Origin: Tetrahymena elliotti 4EA
Lineage: Eukaryota > Ciliophora > Oligohymenophorea > Hymenostomatida > Tetrahymenidae
Length of the DNA stretch: 64,000 nt
NCBI GenBank assembly: GCA_000231825.2
Contig: JH720354.1
Span: 472,965 to 536,964 of the forward strand
Direction of reading: 5' to 3'
The notes under the pieces: generated by a model
Database searches by the model: none
Told to the model about the DNA's origin: nothing
What the model saw: the letters and a program-made list of their open reading frames with translations, nothing else
Translations under genes and position numbers: made by a program
Shown: piece by piece, positions 10,239 through 22,900 of the stretch
How the letters are laid out: each line of letters begins with the position of its first letter
Numbering within the stretch: position 1 is the first letter of the stretch

Positions 10239-12345
10239 TCATTTTATAATAATTTGTTTGAGATTAGAAATTTTAGAAATTTAAAGGGCAGGATTACTAA
10301 AGAGGTGTTATCGATCTTGGTTCAATTTAGAAATATTTTTTAAATTTTACAGTGTATTACTAAAGATAGTAATACCTTCCAAACCTATAGAGTTATCTTT
10401 TAGAACAAGATTCAGTTCTAAAATATTTAAACAGCTTTGCATTTTGCTGAAAAGTTTTTTTGAGGTACCCTTTTTCTCAAAATAGTTCTTATTCAAGTTT
10501 AGATGCAAGACTTTAATTTTTTGTAATTTTTCTAAGGCTTCACCAATATATTTAGCAAGTACCTTAGTCAAAAATTTAGTTATCACAAAAATTCAGATTG
10601 AGATGATTTAAGTTATCTAATTTTTTTAAGTATTGAGCTAAAGAAAAAGCTCCTTCTTATGAAATAAGGTTCTGATATAAACTTAAATTTAGAGATTCCA
10701 GCTGTAAATTGTTTTCTAGGCTTTAAGAAATTACTATTAAGCCTTCAGAAAAAATGTTATTTCAATCTAAGTTTAATTCTAAATATTCAATTTATTGAAG
10801 AGTTTTAAAGATGGTTGCTAAGTATTTAGCACCACTCACCTCCAGCTTGTTTTCACATAAATTAAGCTTTAATTCAAATATTTAAGTAAGTTAACTCAAC
10901 GCAGATGCTAAAAATCTTACACCTTCAGATTAAATAGAACTTTCTGATAAATTTAAATGCAATTAATTAATATTTTTTAGTTATTCTAGTGCTCTTGAAA
11001 GATGTTTTACTCCTTCAATACGAATAGTATTGTTCTAAATATCAAGATTTAAAAAAGACAAATTACTGCATTTTTTTAATACATAGAAATTTATTATGCC
11101 CCTGAACTAATTATATTTTTATTTTTAAAAATATGTCTACTTATTTTTTATGAAGAATATTATCAATGTCCTCAAACTTAGAGACTAAACATAACCTAAA
11201 TTAAGTTATTTAAAAGCTTACTTATTAATAGAAAACTGACTCATATCAGAAAGAAGTTGAGATGGTTCAAGTCTATTTACTGGATTTGGATCCACTATTT
11301 TAAATAAAATATTTTTATAAAATGCTTCGTTTTCCTTAATTTATTCATAAGATATTCCATCTTAAAGACTTTTAATTTTCAAATGAATCTGTTCCATAAC
11401 TTAAAGTTTTCTATTAAAAATGACCTCTGTAATAATTAAACCAACAGAACATACATCAGATTTAATATCTAAATTTTTTTCTTTGCTATAACTTCTGGTG
11501 ATTAGTAGGTAGTATTACTTCCTAAACTACCCTTGCTTTTTTAGATAAAAATTTCATCCATTAATTATGATATAACTAAGTCAAAAATTTAAAATTAGCA
11601 ATCAATGCTGTTAAATAAGATATTTTCAGGCTTGATGTTGCAATGAATGACTTCTTTTTTTTGAAAAGCAAGCAAACATGTCAGTAATTAATTGTTAAGC
11701 TAAGGAGCTAGCTACCTAATCAAAACTAAATGGATACTTATTTAAAATATCTTGTAGAATGTAATGATAATAATCATATACTATCCCTATAAATTTTATT
11801 TAATATTTGAAATGATTTTTCTTTATCATAAAACTTATATTGTTTTTCTACTTCAGATTTTATTTGTACATATTCATTTTCTTCATATTGTTAATTAATA
11901 ATTATTTTTATAGTTACTTTTGTCATTTAGAAATCTAATGCTGCTACAACTTTTGAGTAATAATTCGAAACTAACTCTTCAAAAAAAGTATATTTATTGT
12001 CTGATAAAAAATGTATTATCTTCTAATTTTATTGGTTTTTTACTCTAGAGTAATCCATATTTTATAATAAACCAATTTTTATTAATTTTCTAAACAAATG
12101 TTCTTCTTTTGCTTTGAGTTTATTTCAATTAATTTAATTTTCTCTTACTTTTTTTATTTTAAATGTTAGAAGATATTAGGATATTGCTCTACTTCTTCAA
12201 ATTTAGAGCAATTGAAAATCAATTCAAAATAAGGAAATTTGAGATAAAATAATTTTAAGTGTTTTATTTGAGATGCATTTTTTGAGAACTTTAATATTAA
12301 CTCAAATAAGCAAATGTTACTTACTTGCCAATCATTTGTAAGTTT
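10239..12345 (-). pseudogene. Broken protein kinase with leucine-rich repeats
   Basis: Read 5' to 3' on the minus strand: an N-terminal stretch (about 12345-12100), a kinase-like domain (about 11900-11230) and ribonuclease-inhibitor-type leucine-rich repeats (about 11080-10240), ending at TGA 10239-10241. The kinase part shows HCNIKPENILF where HRDLKPEN is expected, FDLV in place of DFG, and a YQSPE activation-segment end. Helix-F-like DIKSDVCSVGLIITE follows only after a one-base frame change in an A run near 11477. The repeats have the form L..L.L.L..N.I...G. One repeat contains an in-frame TGA (about 10770, after LELNLD) and another needs a frame change near 10575. Loss of the catalytic Asp plus these breaks points to a pseudogene. 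Sequencing errors in homopolymers could explain the frame changes but not the residue losses. Intact ciliate kinase-LRR paralogues would be the comparison. Confidence 0.65.
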
Positions 12346-12789
12346 TTAGACATTTTTTTAAAAAGACTTAAGTAGCTCAAAAGATTTTTAATTAATTACT
12401 CCACTAGATTTAAAGGAAAAAAATGGTAGACAATTTTAATTTTTTGTACAATAAGGAAAATAAATATTTAATTAATTAGCATAAATAGATTTTATAATTT
12501 TAAAATGTATTTTTTGTTTTAATTTAAAGTGAATTTAGAATTGAAAAAAAATGAAATTTAGTTGAATAATCTCCCCCATATTAAACTAAAGAGATAAGTA
12601 GACCAGTTTGTTTGCGATTTTAGATTTCTAGAATTATTAGATGTAAAAGAGATAAATAAATATTGTAAATTAAATATATCTTTCTTATTAATTTAGTATT
12701 TTAGTCGGGGAAATATGAAAATGTTTTTAAGACAAGGAATTTAGCTTTTTATAAATAAAGGATAGCTCATTTTTAAAAATTAGTATAAA
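12346..12789. other. AT-rich spacer between divergent genes
   Basis: The 5' flank of the RNA-binding protein gene and of the broken kinase gene on the other strand. I see no defined promoter element. Confidence 0.5.
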
Positions 12790-13574
12790 ATGTCTTCTTA
12801 AACTAATTTGTTGAAGAACAATTTGCTTAAGGATATAAATTATAATAAAATTAATAAGTAGAATAAGGGAGATGATCTATTATAAGAATAAATCGATTAG
12901 TAGAAACATGTTTCTGAATTTGAGAAATAAAATTCTGTTTAAAATACATAAAAGAATATGGTCTATTGCCATGCTCTCCCAAATGATTGGAATGAATAGA
13001 AGTTGAAGGATTACTTTGACCCTAATGGAAAAAATATTACTGAAATAAAACTCTTAAAGAATAGAATTGGAGGTTATACTGGTAGAGCTCTCATTAAATT
13101 TCATAATTCAAAAATATGTGAAGACTATCTTAAAAAGTTTAGTGATAATTTTATAGAAACATCAGACGTTTTACAAAGAATAATTATGAAACCATTTGAA
13201 TTAAAAACTAAGAAATCTCGCTTATAGTTTGATAAAAGCATGAAAGAAGTTTACTTGGCAAATTTACCCTATGATGCTACTTCAGAAGAAATATTCGCTT
13301 TAGGTTAAGATTTTGGTGAAGTTATATATGTAGACATGCCTCTTTCAAGTAATGGATAAACAAACAAAGGATATTGTATAGTAAAGTTCTCTAAGCCTGA
13401 GGAAGCATCTAAATTTTAGAGACATTTTGATGAAGAAACATTATATGGAAGAAAAATTAGGTTATTTGATTGCTTTGCTTACTTTATAAATATTAATATA
13501 AATTTTAATTTATGATAGGGCTTAAATTTAGCATTACGAATTCGACACTTAAAAGAAGAGAAACCAAAGATTGA
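12790..13574 (+). CDS. Two-RRM RNA-binding protein
   Basis: Two exons, 12790-13460 and 13532-13574 (237 residues), joined over a 71-bp GT..AG intron and ending at TGA 13572-13574. Start ATG 12790 follows an A-rich leader. A Gln/Asn-rich tail of about 55 residues comes first. Residues ~58-140 form a divergent RRM: the RNP2-like strand is MVYCHALP and the RNP1-like strand is GRALIKF. Residues ~150-232 form a clearer RRM: RNP2 is VYLANLP, RNP1 is KGYCIVKF, and it ends LYGRKISIT. The last strand of RRM2 spans the intron. The 3' splice site at 13531 was chosen because it completes GRKISIT and gives a short Lys/Arg tail. An alternative at 13518 gives a longer, less convincing tail. The role is presumably in nuclear or cytoplasmic RNA processing; the exact target is unknown. 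Confidence 0.8.
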
Positions 13575-14632
13575 GCAATAAATTAATAAAAGAGTAATTT
13601 GTTTAAAAAAAATACTCTTAAAATAATATTTATTTTTTTTTATTTTAAAGGGATTAAAGCATTAAAAATGCAAATTTAAAAGCAAACAAAGATTTATACA
13701 AAAATTTAATGAATGAAGATAATTGATGATGAAATTAACAAAATTTAATAATATGAAAGATTAACTTTTTATTTTCTAATTTATCCTTTTTACTAAAATC
13801 ATTAAGTAAAGCTATCAGTATGAATTTTTATAGTACCATATTGTATTGTTATTGATTTAAATAATTAAGCTAATTTTTGTAAAAACCTAAAAATTCAAAC
13901 TAAATAGTTTACTTGCTATGAATCAAAAAGTAAACTCTAAATTTTATCATAGTGTCTATTAAAATTGAATATTTTGGGAAATCACTAACACGAAAAATAA
14001 TAATGACCCTTAAAATTACAATCAAATTTACTTACAAAAAAAATCACAATATTAGACGAATTTCAAGCAAAATGTATTGATAATAAAGTAAAATAATATT
14101 TATTGATAAAAGAAATACACTGCTTTTTACCTATAACATTCCAACCTTATAATTGCTTGCTCATATTTGCAAAGAGACAAAAAAGTTACTAATTTTATGT
14201 TGCATAATTAATACATAAAATACTAAAAATTATTATTTCATTTAATTAAATGAAAAGTATCAGAAAAAGATTTTATTTGAACTAAATTATATCAATTAAT
14301 TAATTACTGATACATCTGCTTTGAAATAAAAGAATAAATTTCATTAAATGAAATTAAAAATCGTTTAATGAATATTATCTTCCCTGAATAGATAGATAAT
14401 TACTAAAAATAAGCTGAGAAATAAAAAATATTTTTTATATTTTGGTGATTTTTTATCAAAAGTAAATCAAATTATTTTGAATTAACTTAAGGCCTGAACA
14501 TGGCTAATATTATTTAATCTAAATTTTATGAAATATTACATCTAAAAAAAATAAACACTAAATTATAATTATAATAGGAATTTTGTTTTCAAAATTATTT
14601 TATTTATGTATATTTATTAAAATTTGCTCATT
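13575..14632. other. AT-rich intergenic stretch between convergent genes
   Basis: Lies between the 3' ends of the RRM gene (+) and the V-ATPase gene (-). Short Lys/Asn-rich open stretches near 13600-13730 could be an alternative terminal exon of the RRM gene. Nothing else is supported. Confidence 0.5.
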
Positions 14633-16025
14633 TCAAACAACAATATCCTCATCAGGTTCTTCGTTAAGAAGATCACCTCCAAGATTCTTAACTCCCTTAG
14701 CACGGAGTTCAGCTTCTTTAGCAGCAGTTTCTTTTTCTTCTTCAGCAATAACCTTTCTCTTGAAATCTAAGACCTTCTTAAGTCTGTTTATAAAAAATTG
14801 TTTGTTTATTTATTTAAACTGTGTTAATGTTAATTTTATACCTGAAGAAATCTTCTCTTGACATTTCGTCAAGTTCTTAATTAATATAAGCTTAAACTTC
14901 AATAAATCTGGGAATAACGACATGTTCTAAGGCATTGACTCTTCTGTTGGTGACTTTAATGACTTCATCTAAAGTAATGAAAGATGTCTGATAATTTAAA
15001 TTAGTAATTAATTAATCATTTAAAAATCAATTAATTGAATGAAATTATTTTTTCTCATAAATCTATTTCCAAATTCAATTCTAATTACTTAAAGAGAGGC
15101 AACTTTAACAAGGAGGTAGAGAGCTTCTTTGAATCTTTCCTTAGCCTTTTGAATTGAGAAACCACCCTTATCAAGACCAAGTAAACCCATATTACCTTCT
15201 ATGATAATTAAATAAAAGAATATTATTAGATTTTTTAAGAAATATCCTAAAATGCTTTTCTTTGAATTTATTTCTTTAATTATTTCAATAATTTGCTCTA
15301 ATCAAAATATCCTAAAATCAATTAAAAGAATCCTAAATTTATTTACCAGTATCTTCATTGTCCTTAATATTTTCTCTAATATTTAAGTTAGGTAACATAA
15401 CACCTGCAATATTTTCACTTGAATATTCAATTCTGACAAGAGCCTTCTTAACAGATTCTCTAACATTAGTGCTATTATTTTAGAAAATTTATATTGAATA
15501 CTTATTTTATCGGCATAATGCAAGTTTCTTGTTAAAAAATGATATAAATTGTAAATTTTACTTGAATTAATCAGCAGCCCAATAAGCATCGGCCAATTAG
15601 ATGAAAGCCTTTTGCATTTCTTCATCCATCTTCAACTTGTTTTCCAAAAGAGCAATCATAATAGCTCTAAATTTGGTCTTTAAAGCATCACACTTCTTTT
15701 TAAGCAATTCGTGACCCTTCTTGGCAGAGACTGTCTTAGCTTTAAACAAAGCAAGAGTCCTTTTTATTTTAAAATCAATTTTATGAGTTTGCTTGCAAAT
15801 AATATCTTTTTTGAGTCAAAATTAGTAAAATAGAAAGCATGTTGATTATTAATGAATCATTGAAGAATCTTGAGAAATCAAGAATTAATCTAACAACAAC
15901 ATCATCCTTTCTTTGCTTTGAATTTCTTATTTTATCTAATTTTGAACTAAATGGAAGATATATTTTGATTTATCAATAATTTTTTAATGTTGCTACATTC
16001 TACTAGGTGTAACTTATTGAGACAT
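14633..16025 (-). CDS. VMA8: V-type proton ATPase subunit D
   Basis: Central-stalk rotor subunit of the V1 sector, which couples ATP hydrolysis to proton transport across vacuolar/endosomal membranes. Six exons on the minus strand: 16025-15997, 15759-15562, 15471-15347, 15198-15089, 14987-14842 and 14783-14633. They give 252 residues, the usual length for this family, and end at TGA. The start reads MSQQVTPSRMTLALFKAK. Then come GHELLKKKCDALK.KFR (family LLKKKSDAL.xRFR), EGNMGLLGLDKGG and ASLQTSFITLDEVIKVTNRR. The helix VNALEHVVIPRF follows, and the C-terminus is EDFFRLKKVLDFKRK plus an acidic tail. All splice phases agree. The first coding exon is only 29 bases and is separated by a 237-bp intron, so automated models may miss it. 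TAA is used as Gln in conserved positions, for example the Q of ASLQTSF. The family assignment is secure. Confidence 0.95.
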
Positions 16026-16720
16026 TCGCTTTCTTTTTAGTTTGTACTTTAGTTTTAATTGCTTATCTTTTATTATTGCAAATTAAAATGATATTCAATA
16101 TAATTATTAGTTAATTAATTAATCTATCTATCTATTTTCCTAAACTATTTATTATTGATCGATCAATCTTTTTGATTCATACTCAATCAATCAATCAATC
16201 ATTCACATACTCATAAACTCAATCAATCACTACATAAATGCATAATTTATTTATTTTCTTTTCTATCCCATTCTTATTAATCTTTTTTATTTATTTTTAT
16301 TTTAATATGTTCCTCATCATCTTTTTTTGATTGCTAAGTACTTTTAACTAGTGATGCACTTTTTATAATTTATTGCGCATATTCGTGTATATTTATTTAT
16401 TTGTATATACTCATTCAGTCAATATCTAATTCATTTTATAGTTGATATCTTCAATTTTCAATATCATCAAAAATAAATTATGTTAGGCATACATAAATTA
16501 TAAATTCCAAGTATATCTTTAGAAAAATTCAATAAAAGTTCATCACAATAATATCTTCTATTACAATTGCTAATAATTTTTCTTTTAAATTCATTTTAAT
16601 GAAAAAAATTTTAATTGCATACTTCATAGTAGTATCTTTATTTTTAGTTAAAAAGCATATTTTTTTAAAAAACAATACAAAAAATTGTAAAAATAATAAA
16701 TTTTGAAATACAATAAAAAT
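16026..16720. other. 5' flank of the V-ATPase gene; contains a CAAT-type simple repeat
   Basis: AT-rich DNA with a run of (AATC) units near 16181-16203 and scattered further copies up to about 16230. It must hold the promoter of the minus-strand V-ATPase gene, but I cannot point to a specific element. Confidence 0.5.
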
Positions 16721-16730
16721 AAAAAAAAAA
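16721..16730 (-). terminator. RNA polymerase III oligo-T terminator of the tRNA
   Basis: A run of ten A on the plus strand reads as ten T on the minus strand, directly after the last base of the tRNA. This is the standard Pol III stop signal. Confidence 0.85.
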
Positions 16731-16811
16731 CGACAACTGCAGGATTCGAACCTGCGCGGGTAAACCCAAAAGATTTCTAGTCTTCCTCCTTAACCACTCG
16801 GACAAATTGTC
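16731..16811 (-). tRNA. tRNA-Ser, anticodon AGA
   Basis: The minus strand folds as a class II tRNA of 81 bases. The acceptor arm is GACAATT/AGTTGTC with one G-T pair. The D-arm shows GTCCGAGTGGTTAAGGA (A box). The anticodon stem-loop is AGACTAGAAATCT, with anticodon AGA in the loop. A long variable arm as expected for serine follows, then the T-arm CAGGTTCGAATCCTG (B box). CCA is not encoded and no intron is seen. It would read UCU, and UCC/UCA by wobble after A-to-I editing at position 34. The T-run just 3' acts as terminator. Confidence 0.95.
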
Positions 16812-17339
16812 TTAGTAAGATTTATAATCAAATTTTAAATTTTCAAATTACTTTTCGTGACATTTTGGAATACTTACTAATTTTTATTTCTAAATATTTT
16901 ATTTTAATAAAACATAAAATTGTTTGTTAAAAATCTAATATTTAAAGATAAGTAATCTTATGCTTTCAAATTAAAATTTTAAATAAAAGATATTAAAAAT
17001 CCTTTGAAAATATTGATTTCAAAAGATTAAAATTTTTAAATGTACTTAAATACGATAAAATGTATTTTAAGTAAAAGTTATTTTTTCAAATTAGAATCAT
17101 TTCTTTTTTATATTATTGAAAATAAATTTTTCTACCTATAATGAAAAATTTAAGGTTTTATTTGAAGCATCGAAAAATAGTCTAATGTATAGAAACATTT
17201 TTAAACAAATTAGGACTTATTTTAGTTTCTTTTTTTACTATTAAAATAATTATTTGGATTTAAGCAATTCAATGTGTTTTATTTAAAACAAAAACAATTT
17301 GTAAATCTTGTGATTTATGAAACATAAAAAATTTTCTAT

Positions 17340-18530
17340 ATAAAAGTCAACTACAAGCTAAGTCCAAAAATTTATTTTGAGTATTAGAAAATATTAATCC
17401 AAGTGGATATTTTATTTAGGCTTGCATTAATTTAGAGCTAGAAAATAGATTTGGAAAAATTATGGATAATTTTTACAATTCTTTTAATGTTAACAATTTT
17501 ATTATTTAGATACTAATTCTTTAATTTTTTCGCTTTTGGGTTGAGTTTGACTATTGAGTGTAGCCATTATATATTCTTAGAATATATTCCCCAAATAGGT
17601 AATTAGAAATTAAAATTTAATTAAGCTAAACTAATAATATTTATATTAAGGGATTAAATAAATTCTAAGTTTATCTTCATATTTAAAAACTAATCAGTTT
17701 AAATTAAAGTGAATATTTTTTATTCAAAAAAGCTGTTAAAAAATTTAAAAAGGGTTTGAAATGGGTTAATATACATTTAACTGTGTCAATTAATTATAAG
17801 TAAATTTTAAGAATATTTTTATGTCTCCACCTTTTGTAGTATTTTTTATTCTAGCATACAGTGGTTCTGGTGGATAATTTGGAGAATTATAAGAAGTTGC
17901 ATAATAAGTGACATTTATAAAAATGATTTTTACTTCTTGTTCTTTAATTATTTCAATCATAAGTTGAGATTATACAGAAGAATCTAATATATTTTTGCCA
18001 TATTTATTTCATTTTTGATTACAAATATATTTACTTTTTAAATTTTAATTGTCCTTTTACTTAGAAATATTGCTAGAATGCTTTCAAATAGGTAAAATGA
18101 ACAGAGAGATTATATTTCGAGGGTTTTTTATTTTCTAAAATTAAATATATCATAGTCCAGGTAATTATAATTTAATAATACATGAAGTAAAATTTACTAA
18201 ATATTGATTAATTTATTTAGAAATAATTCTATACGTTCTATTTATAAAAAAACAAAATATTTTAATTTTTGGATGTTGCCACTTTTATTAGTCATATTTT
18301 TAAAGTTTTAGTAATTTTCATTTTAGCAAAAATAGGAATAAGCTTTATTATTTAATTTTTAAAAGCTTCAAAGGGAAAACCATGTAATTATACTTCAATT
18401 TTTTCAATAACAAAATTTGTTTGGTCTTCTTCAAATAATTTTTATGTTAAACTGATATAAGATCTTTTCTATTCTTTTAATTTAAATATAACATTTTCAA
18501 ATATTTTAATGGATTTTGCATATAATTAAA
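17340..18530 (+). pseudogene. Degenerate partial copy of the downstream lectin/REJ protein gene
   Basis: Stretches here align by eye with exons 1-2 of the gene at 19916. The block at about 17440-17600 (tatggataatttttacaatt) matches about 20800-20945 (tatggatagtttttataact). Both contain ttccccaaat.g/attaatt followed by an Asn/Gln-rich run. The block at about 17765-17880 matches about 21713-21835, the H-lectin-like start. The Cys-rich part (21300-21680 in the intact gene) is missing between these blocks, so a deletion has occurred. In-frame TGA codons and frame changes are present, for example TGA near 17541. Similarity beyond about 17950 is weak, so the right limit is a guess. Orientation and order match the intact gene, which suggests a tandem duplication that decayed. 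Confidence 0.65.
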
Positions 18531-19915
18531 TTAACTAAAGGAATACTGATGAAATTTTAATTTTCATTAATACTGTATCAAGTAAATTCTTGTTAATATT
18601 TTTAATTTACAGTTTTCACTGTAATTAATTTGTTTATATAAAAGTAACCCAAAATTAATTTTCATAGAAAATTGATGAAATTAGTAAGTAAATTCGAAAA
18701 TTTATAAGATTTTTCTACTCAGAATAATATAAATTATAGTTAAAATACTCTTTCAAATTAGATTAAAATTTATTGAAAATCAAAGAAATACAATTGATTT
18801 TATAAATTTTTTTAGATGTTCTATTAAAGAAGGAATACTTTTTTGATCTAGAACCATTTGTTACATTTTCTATTTCTTTTTGATATTTTAAGGCAATCAG
18901 GCACTTAGATATAAGATGAGATAGATTTGAACAAATTTTAATTAATAATCAGCAATTTAAAGTAAGAAGACTCTTTTTTGCATATTTTACAAAGATCAAA
19001 TCTATTTTTTAGAAATCAATATTAATATATTGTTTTCATTTTTTAAGAGCTTTTAAATAGTAAAATTTAAAAAGAACAAGCATAAATAAAGAAATAGTTG
19101 TTCTTGATTTTTAATTGAATAGATTATTATTTATGAGAAATTTTCTAATATTTTAATCTTAAAATATCTACAACAAAGATTTGAATTTTATAATCATTCT
19201 TTTATTAATTTACATTCTAGCTTTAGAAAATCAAAATTAAAACTAAGATAAAATAAAAGGTAAATTAAGCATGAATTATTTTTTTTTGATTAAAATCTTT
19301 ACATTTTTTCTTTTACGCAAACGATCATTTTGAATTTTACATTTTGTTTCCCTGAAAACTAATTAAATTTCAACCAAACAAAAAATTAATATCATTAAGC
19401 ATTACAATTTACATTTAAAGAGTCAAGATTATAAAGATTATCAATTAATATATTGATAATAATGTAAGTATACTATTATTTTAAATGTAAAGATATTATG
19501 TTTATAATATCCTATTATAATTTCTTAGTATTTTTATCAATAACTTTATTATTAATTTTACAAGTGCTTTTTAAAAGAATCTAGTCATGATAACCATAAA
19601 TCTAAGGAAGTATTTAGGTGGAATATTGCCAAAAATATTTAAAAATCATTTGCAGGTTAATTTTTTTAGGAAAATTCAAAGTAAAAAGAAAATTCAGCAG
19701 AATATTACTCTAAAGTAAAAAATTTAAATATAAATTTGCTTGAATTTTGTATTGGGTTGATATTTTGCTATACTTTTGTTTTAGGAATATTTCTAAAAAA
19801 ATTACGAAAAGATTCATCTTTTGGAATTAACAAAATTTTCAAAGCTGAAAAAAAGTCTTTTTAAAAATAATAAATTGAAATAAATAAAAAAAATATCAAT
19901 AAAAAATTATCTAGA
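18531..19915. other. AT-rich 5' flank of the large surface-protein gene
   Basis: No convincing frame. The final 60 bases before ATG 19916 are almost pure A/T, typical of ciliate gene leaders. Remnants of the upstream decayed copy may continue into the left part. Confidence 0.5.
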
Positions 19916-22900
19916 ATGATACTTAAAATAGCAGCCTTACTAACCCTTAATATTTTAGTTTATGCCTTAGATTCGAGTCAAGTATTAACAGTCTCAAAAG
20001 GAGAACTTATTGTTAATAGCTCTTCAGCCTTATATAACATAGATAATATCACTGTTTTCAACATTGATAACACTAAGCTTGATAAATCAAATCTTCAGGC
20101 TACTTTTACAGGGTGGATTTAGACAAAAGCTACTACCAATTTAAATAAATACGAAAGTAAAATTTAAATTTTTAATTCAGCTAATGTCAATGAAAAGCTG
20201 CTTTTCTTCGGAAATAATTCTACTCATTTCATCCTTAGATAAGATATATCTACAAGTTCTTCCAGATGTACTTGTGAGCTACAACATTTATAGAGTTCAA
20301 CATATAGATTTATTGTGAGTATATAATAAAATTCAAGTGGACTGTAGTTGTCATTGACATTACAATATTCAGATGGAAGCTTATAATATTGTAAATAAAA
20401 CAGTGCATCTTACATAAATGCTAGCTCAAAAACTTATTTGATAGCATTCCAAGCTTAAAAACCTTAAGATGGATATATCTACTCCTCTGAAAAAATGGGG
20501 GATTTATCAATAATTTAAAATTATGCATTTTATAGAGACTAAACCAACAGTAACTTAAATGAAGAAAAGTTTTTACTTTGGTATAATCCTTCTGCTTTGT
20601 AAGCATTCTAATTTTAATTCTCTTATGAATAGAAAGATTGCAATTGCATAGTTGATTCCTCATCCAACTAAATTTAAGCAATATCTAAATCTCCATTTGG
20701 AATTTTAGAAAGTGTGAATGCTGGTGGATATTTCATTTATACATTCACTTAAAATTAAGAGTTTGAGTTTTAGAAGAAGGATGTGAGATTTGGGTAGCCT
20801 ATGGATAGTTTTTATAACTCTTTGAATATAAATAACTAAAGCAATTCATATAACACTATGTCTTTGATATTTAGTTTTTGGATACAATTTGATGCAACAC
20901 TTCAATCTTTTTAGATAATTAATTACAATTCCCCAAATAATTAATTTTAAATTAAAGCTTAATTAAATCAAAGCAACTAAAAATATTAGATTACTGTATC
21001 TTATTAAGGGATAGAATATATTCTTACCACTCCTACCTCTATAAACCCAGATAACTATTATCATATTATAGTTCAAATTAATTCTTCTTACATTGATTTG
21101 TATATAAACGGAATATTTAATTAAAGATCACCAATTAATCTTTTAAATTTATTTTCCTAAGAATCGTCCAGTGGAAGCTTTAAGATTGGAGGATAAAATA
21201 GCCCAGCCTCAAGTACTGGAAAACTTTCGCAATTAAGAATGTTTAGTTCTAGTTCTGTATTCACAAATTAAGTTACTTCAACCAATTCTCTCATACCAAA
21301 TTGCTTTACTCTAGTTTAAGAGAGACAGAAGTATACATGTCTTCTTTGCTAAACTGGCTATTTTCTAAATAGCGCAGGATAATGTGTTTCTAATTGTAGT
21401 CCTACTGAAAATCTAATTCAATCAGTTGGACTATGTGCTCCTAAATGCTCATATAGATGTAATACTTGCTCTCCTTAAGATCCTTTAACCTGCCTTTCTT
21501 GCAGTTCTAAAAGAACACTAAAAGGAACTACTTGTCTTTGCTCTAATGGAACATTTGAGGACTACAAAAGTCTATAGTGCAATAGTAATAATTATTAAAT
21601 TAATTTATATTAGTTTTTGCTAAAATTTCATTCTGCAAGAAATAATTTAATGTAAAATATTTTATTTTTTAAAATTAGGTGTGAAAAAACTTACATAAGG
21701 ATTTGAAATAGGTTAATTTACCATTAATAGTGTTAGTTAAATATAAGTTAATTTTAAAAACTCTTTTAGCTCTACTCCTGAAGTTATATTTTCAATATTA
21801 GGATACAGCACTTCTGATTCTTTAATTGGATTCTTTCAAGTCAAAGCATAATCAATATCATAAACATCTATGACAGTTAATGCTCTAGTATAAGATACAT
21901 CATTTTATTTACAAGTGCAATACTTTGCTTATTAACCCTCAAAATATTTTTATTCAGGCATTATTTCTTCTATTAGTTTACTTTCAGCTTCAGGTAATTA
22001 CTAGCTTCCATCTTTAGGAACTTATTACTCATCCTCAAATCCTTCTAGTTTTAATACTCATGTTTTCTTGGGTGGATACTTTTGCAATCCTTCCATGATG
22101 GTTTTTCCTAGCACTACTTGCTCCTTTGGCGTTTCTGTTAATTCTGATAAGGTCAGTGTAAATATTTCAGTTAATTCAAAGCTAGTTTCAGCTTCACCAA
22201 CTATTTATTATCTAATAACTCCTCCAGAAATATCTTCTTTTGATCTTAGTTTGAACTATAATTCAAATTCAATATTTTAAGATGCTAATTCTATTGAAAA
22301 ATACTCTTTCTCTTAAATATCTCTCACACCTTTAAATTCTGCTCTAAATAGTTTAAATCCTTTGTCTTTTGATATTATTTATTCAGTTACCAATTTTAAT
22401 TTTGTTTAGTAAAATTTTTAATATTTCAAATACTAACCTAATGAAATCACAATTGACTCATCTGGAGTTCCTCAACAAAACTTTGAATTTTATTTAAACG
22501 CAGCTTAAGCAACTTCTAATAAATTTCAAGCAACATTGCTTCTTGAACAGTTTTCTGATACTGTGTGTGGAGTTAAAGATTTCTATACTTTAAATTGTTT
22601 ATACTGCTAGTCTTTCGGATATGATCCAAGTACTTCATGCACAACTTGCTTGAATTCATTTTAGTCATCTGCTGGAAATTGTATTACTCCTGATGGATAT
22701 TAGTAAAATTTTATTTAAATTTAAATATTATAATTAAGTATTTTTTTAGTTATGATAGCACTACGAATTCCAATCTTCCCTGTGATGAATCTTGCAGTTT
22801 ATGCTAATCAAAAAAGTAGTGTACTTAATGTAAAGGATAATTAGTATTTAATTAATTAGGATTGTGTGCCTGCTCGTAGAGTAATTATTGGTAAAGAGTT

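Noticed and set aside
17588..17595. CCCCAAA, resembling a telomere repeat
   Set aside because: Single occurrence within a segment homologous to coding sequence of the large surface-protein gene; no tandem array anywhere in the window.
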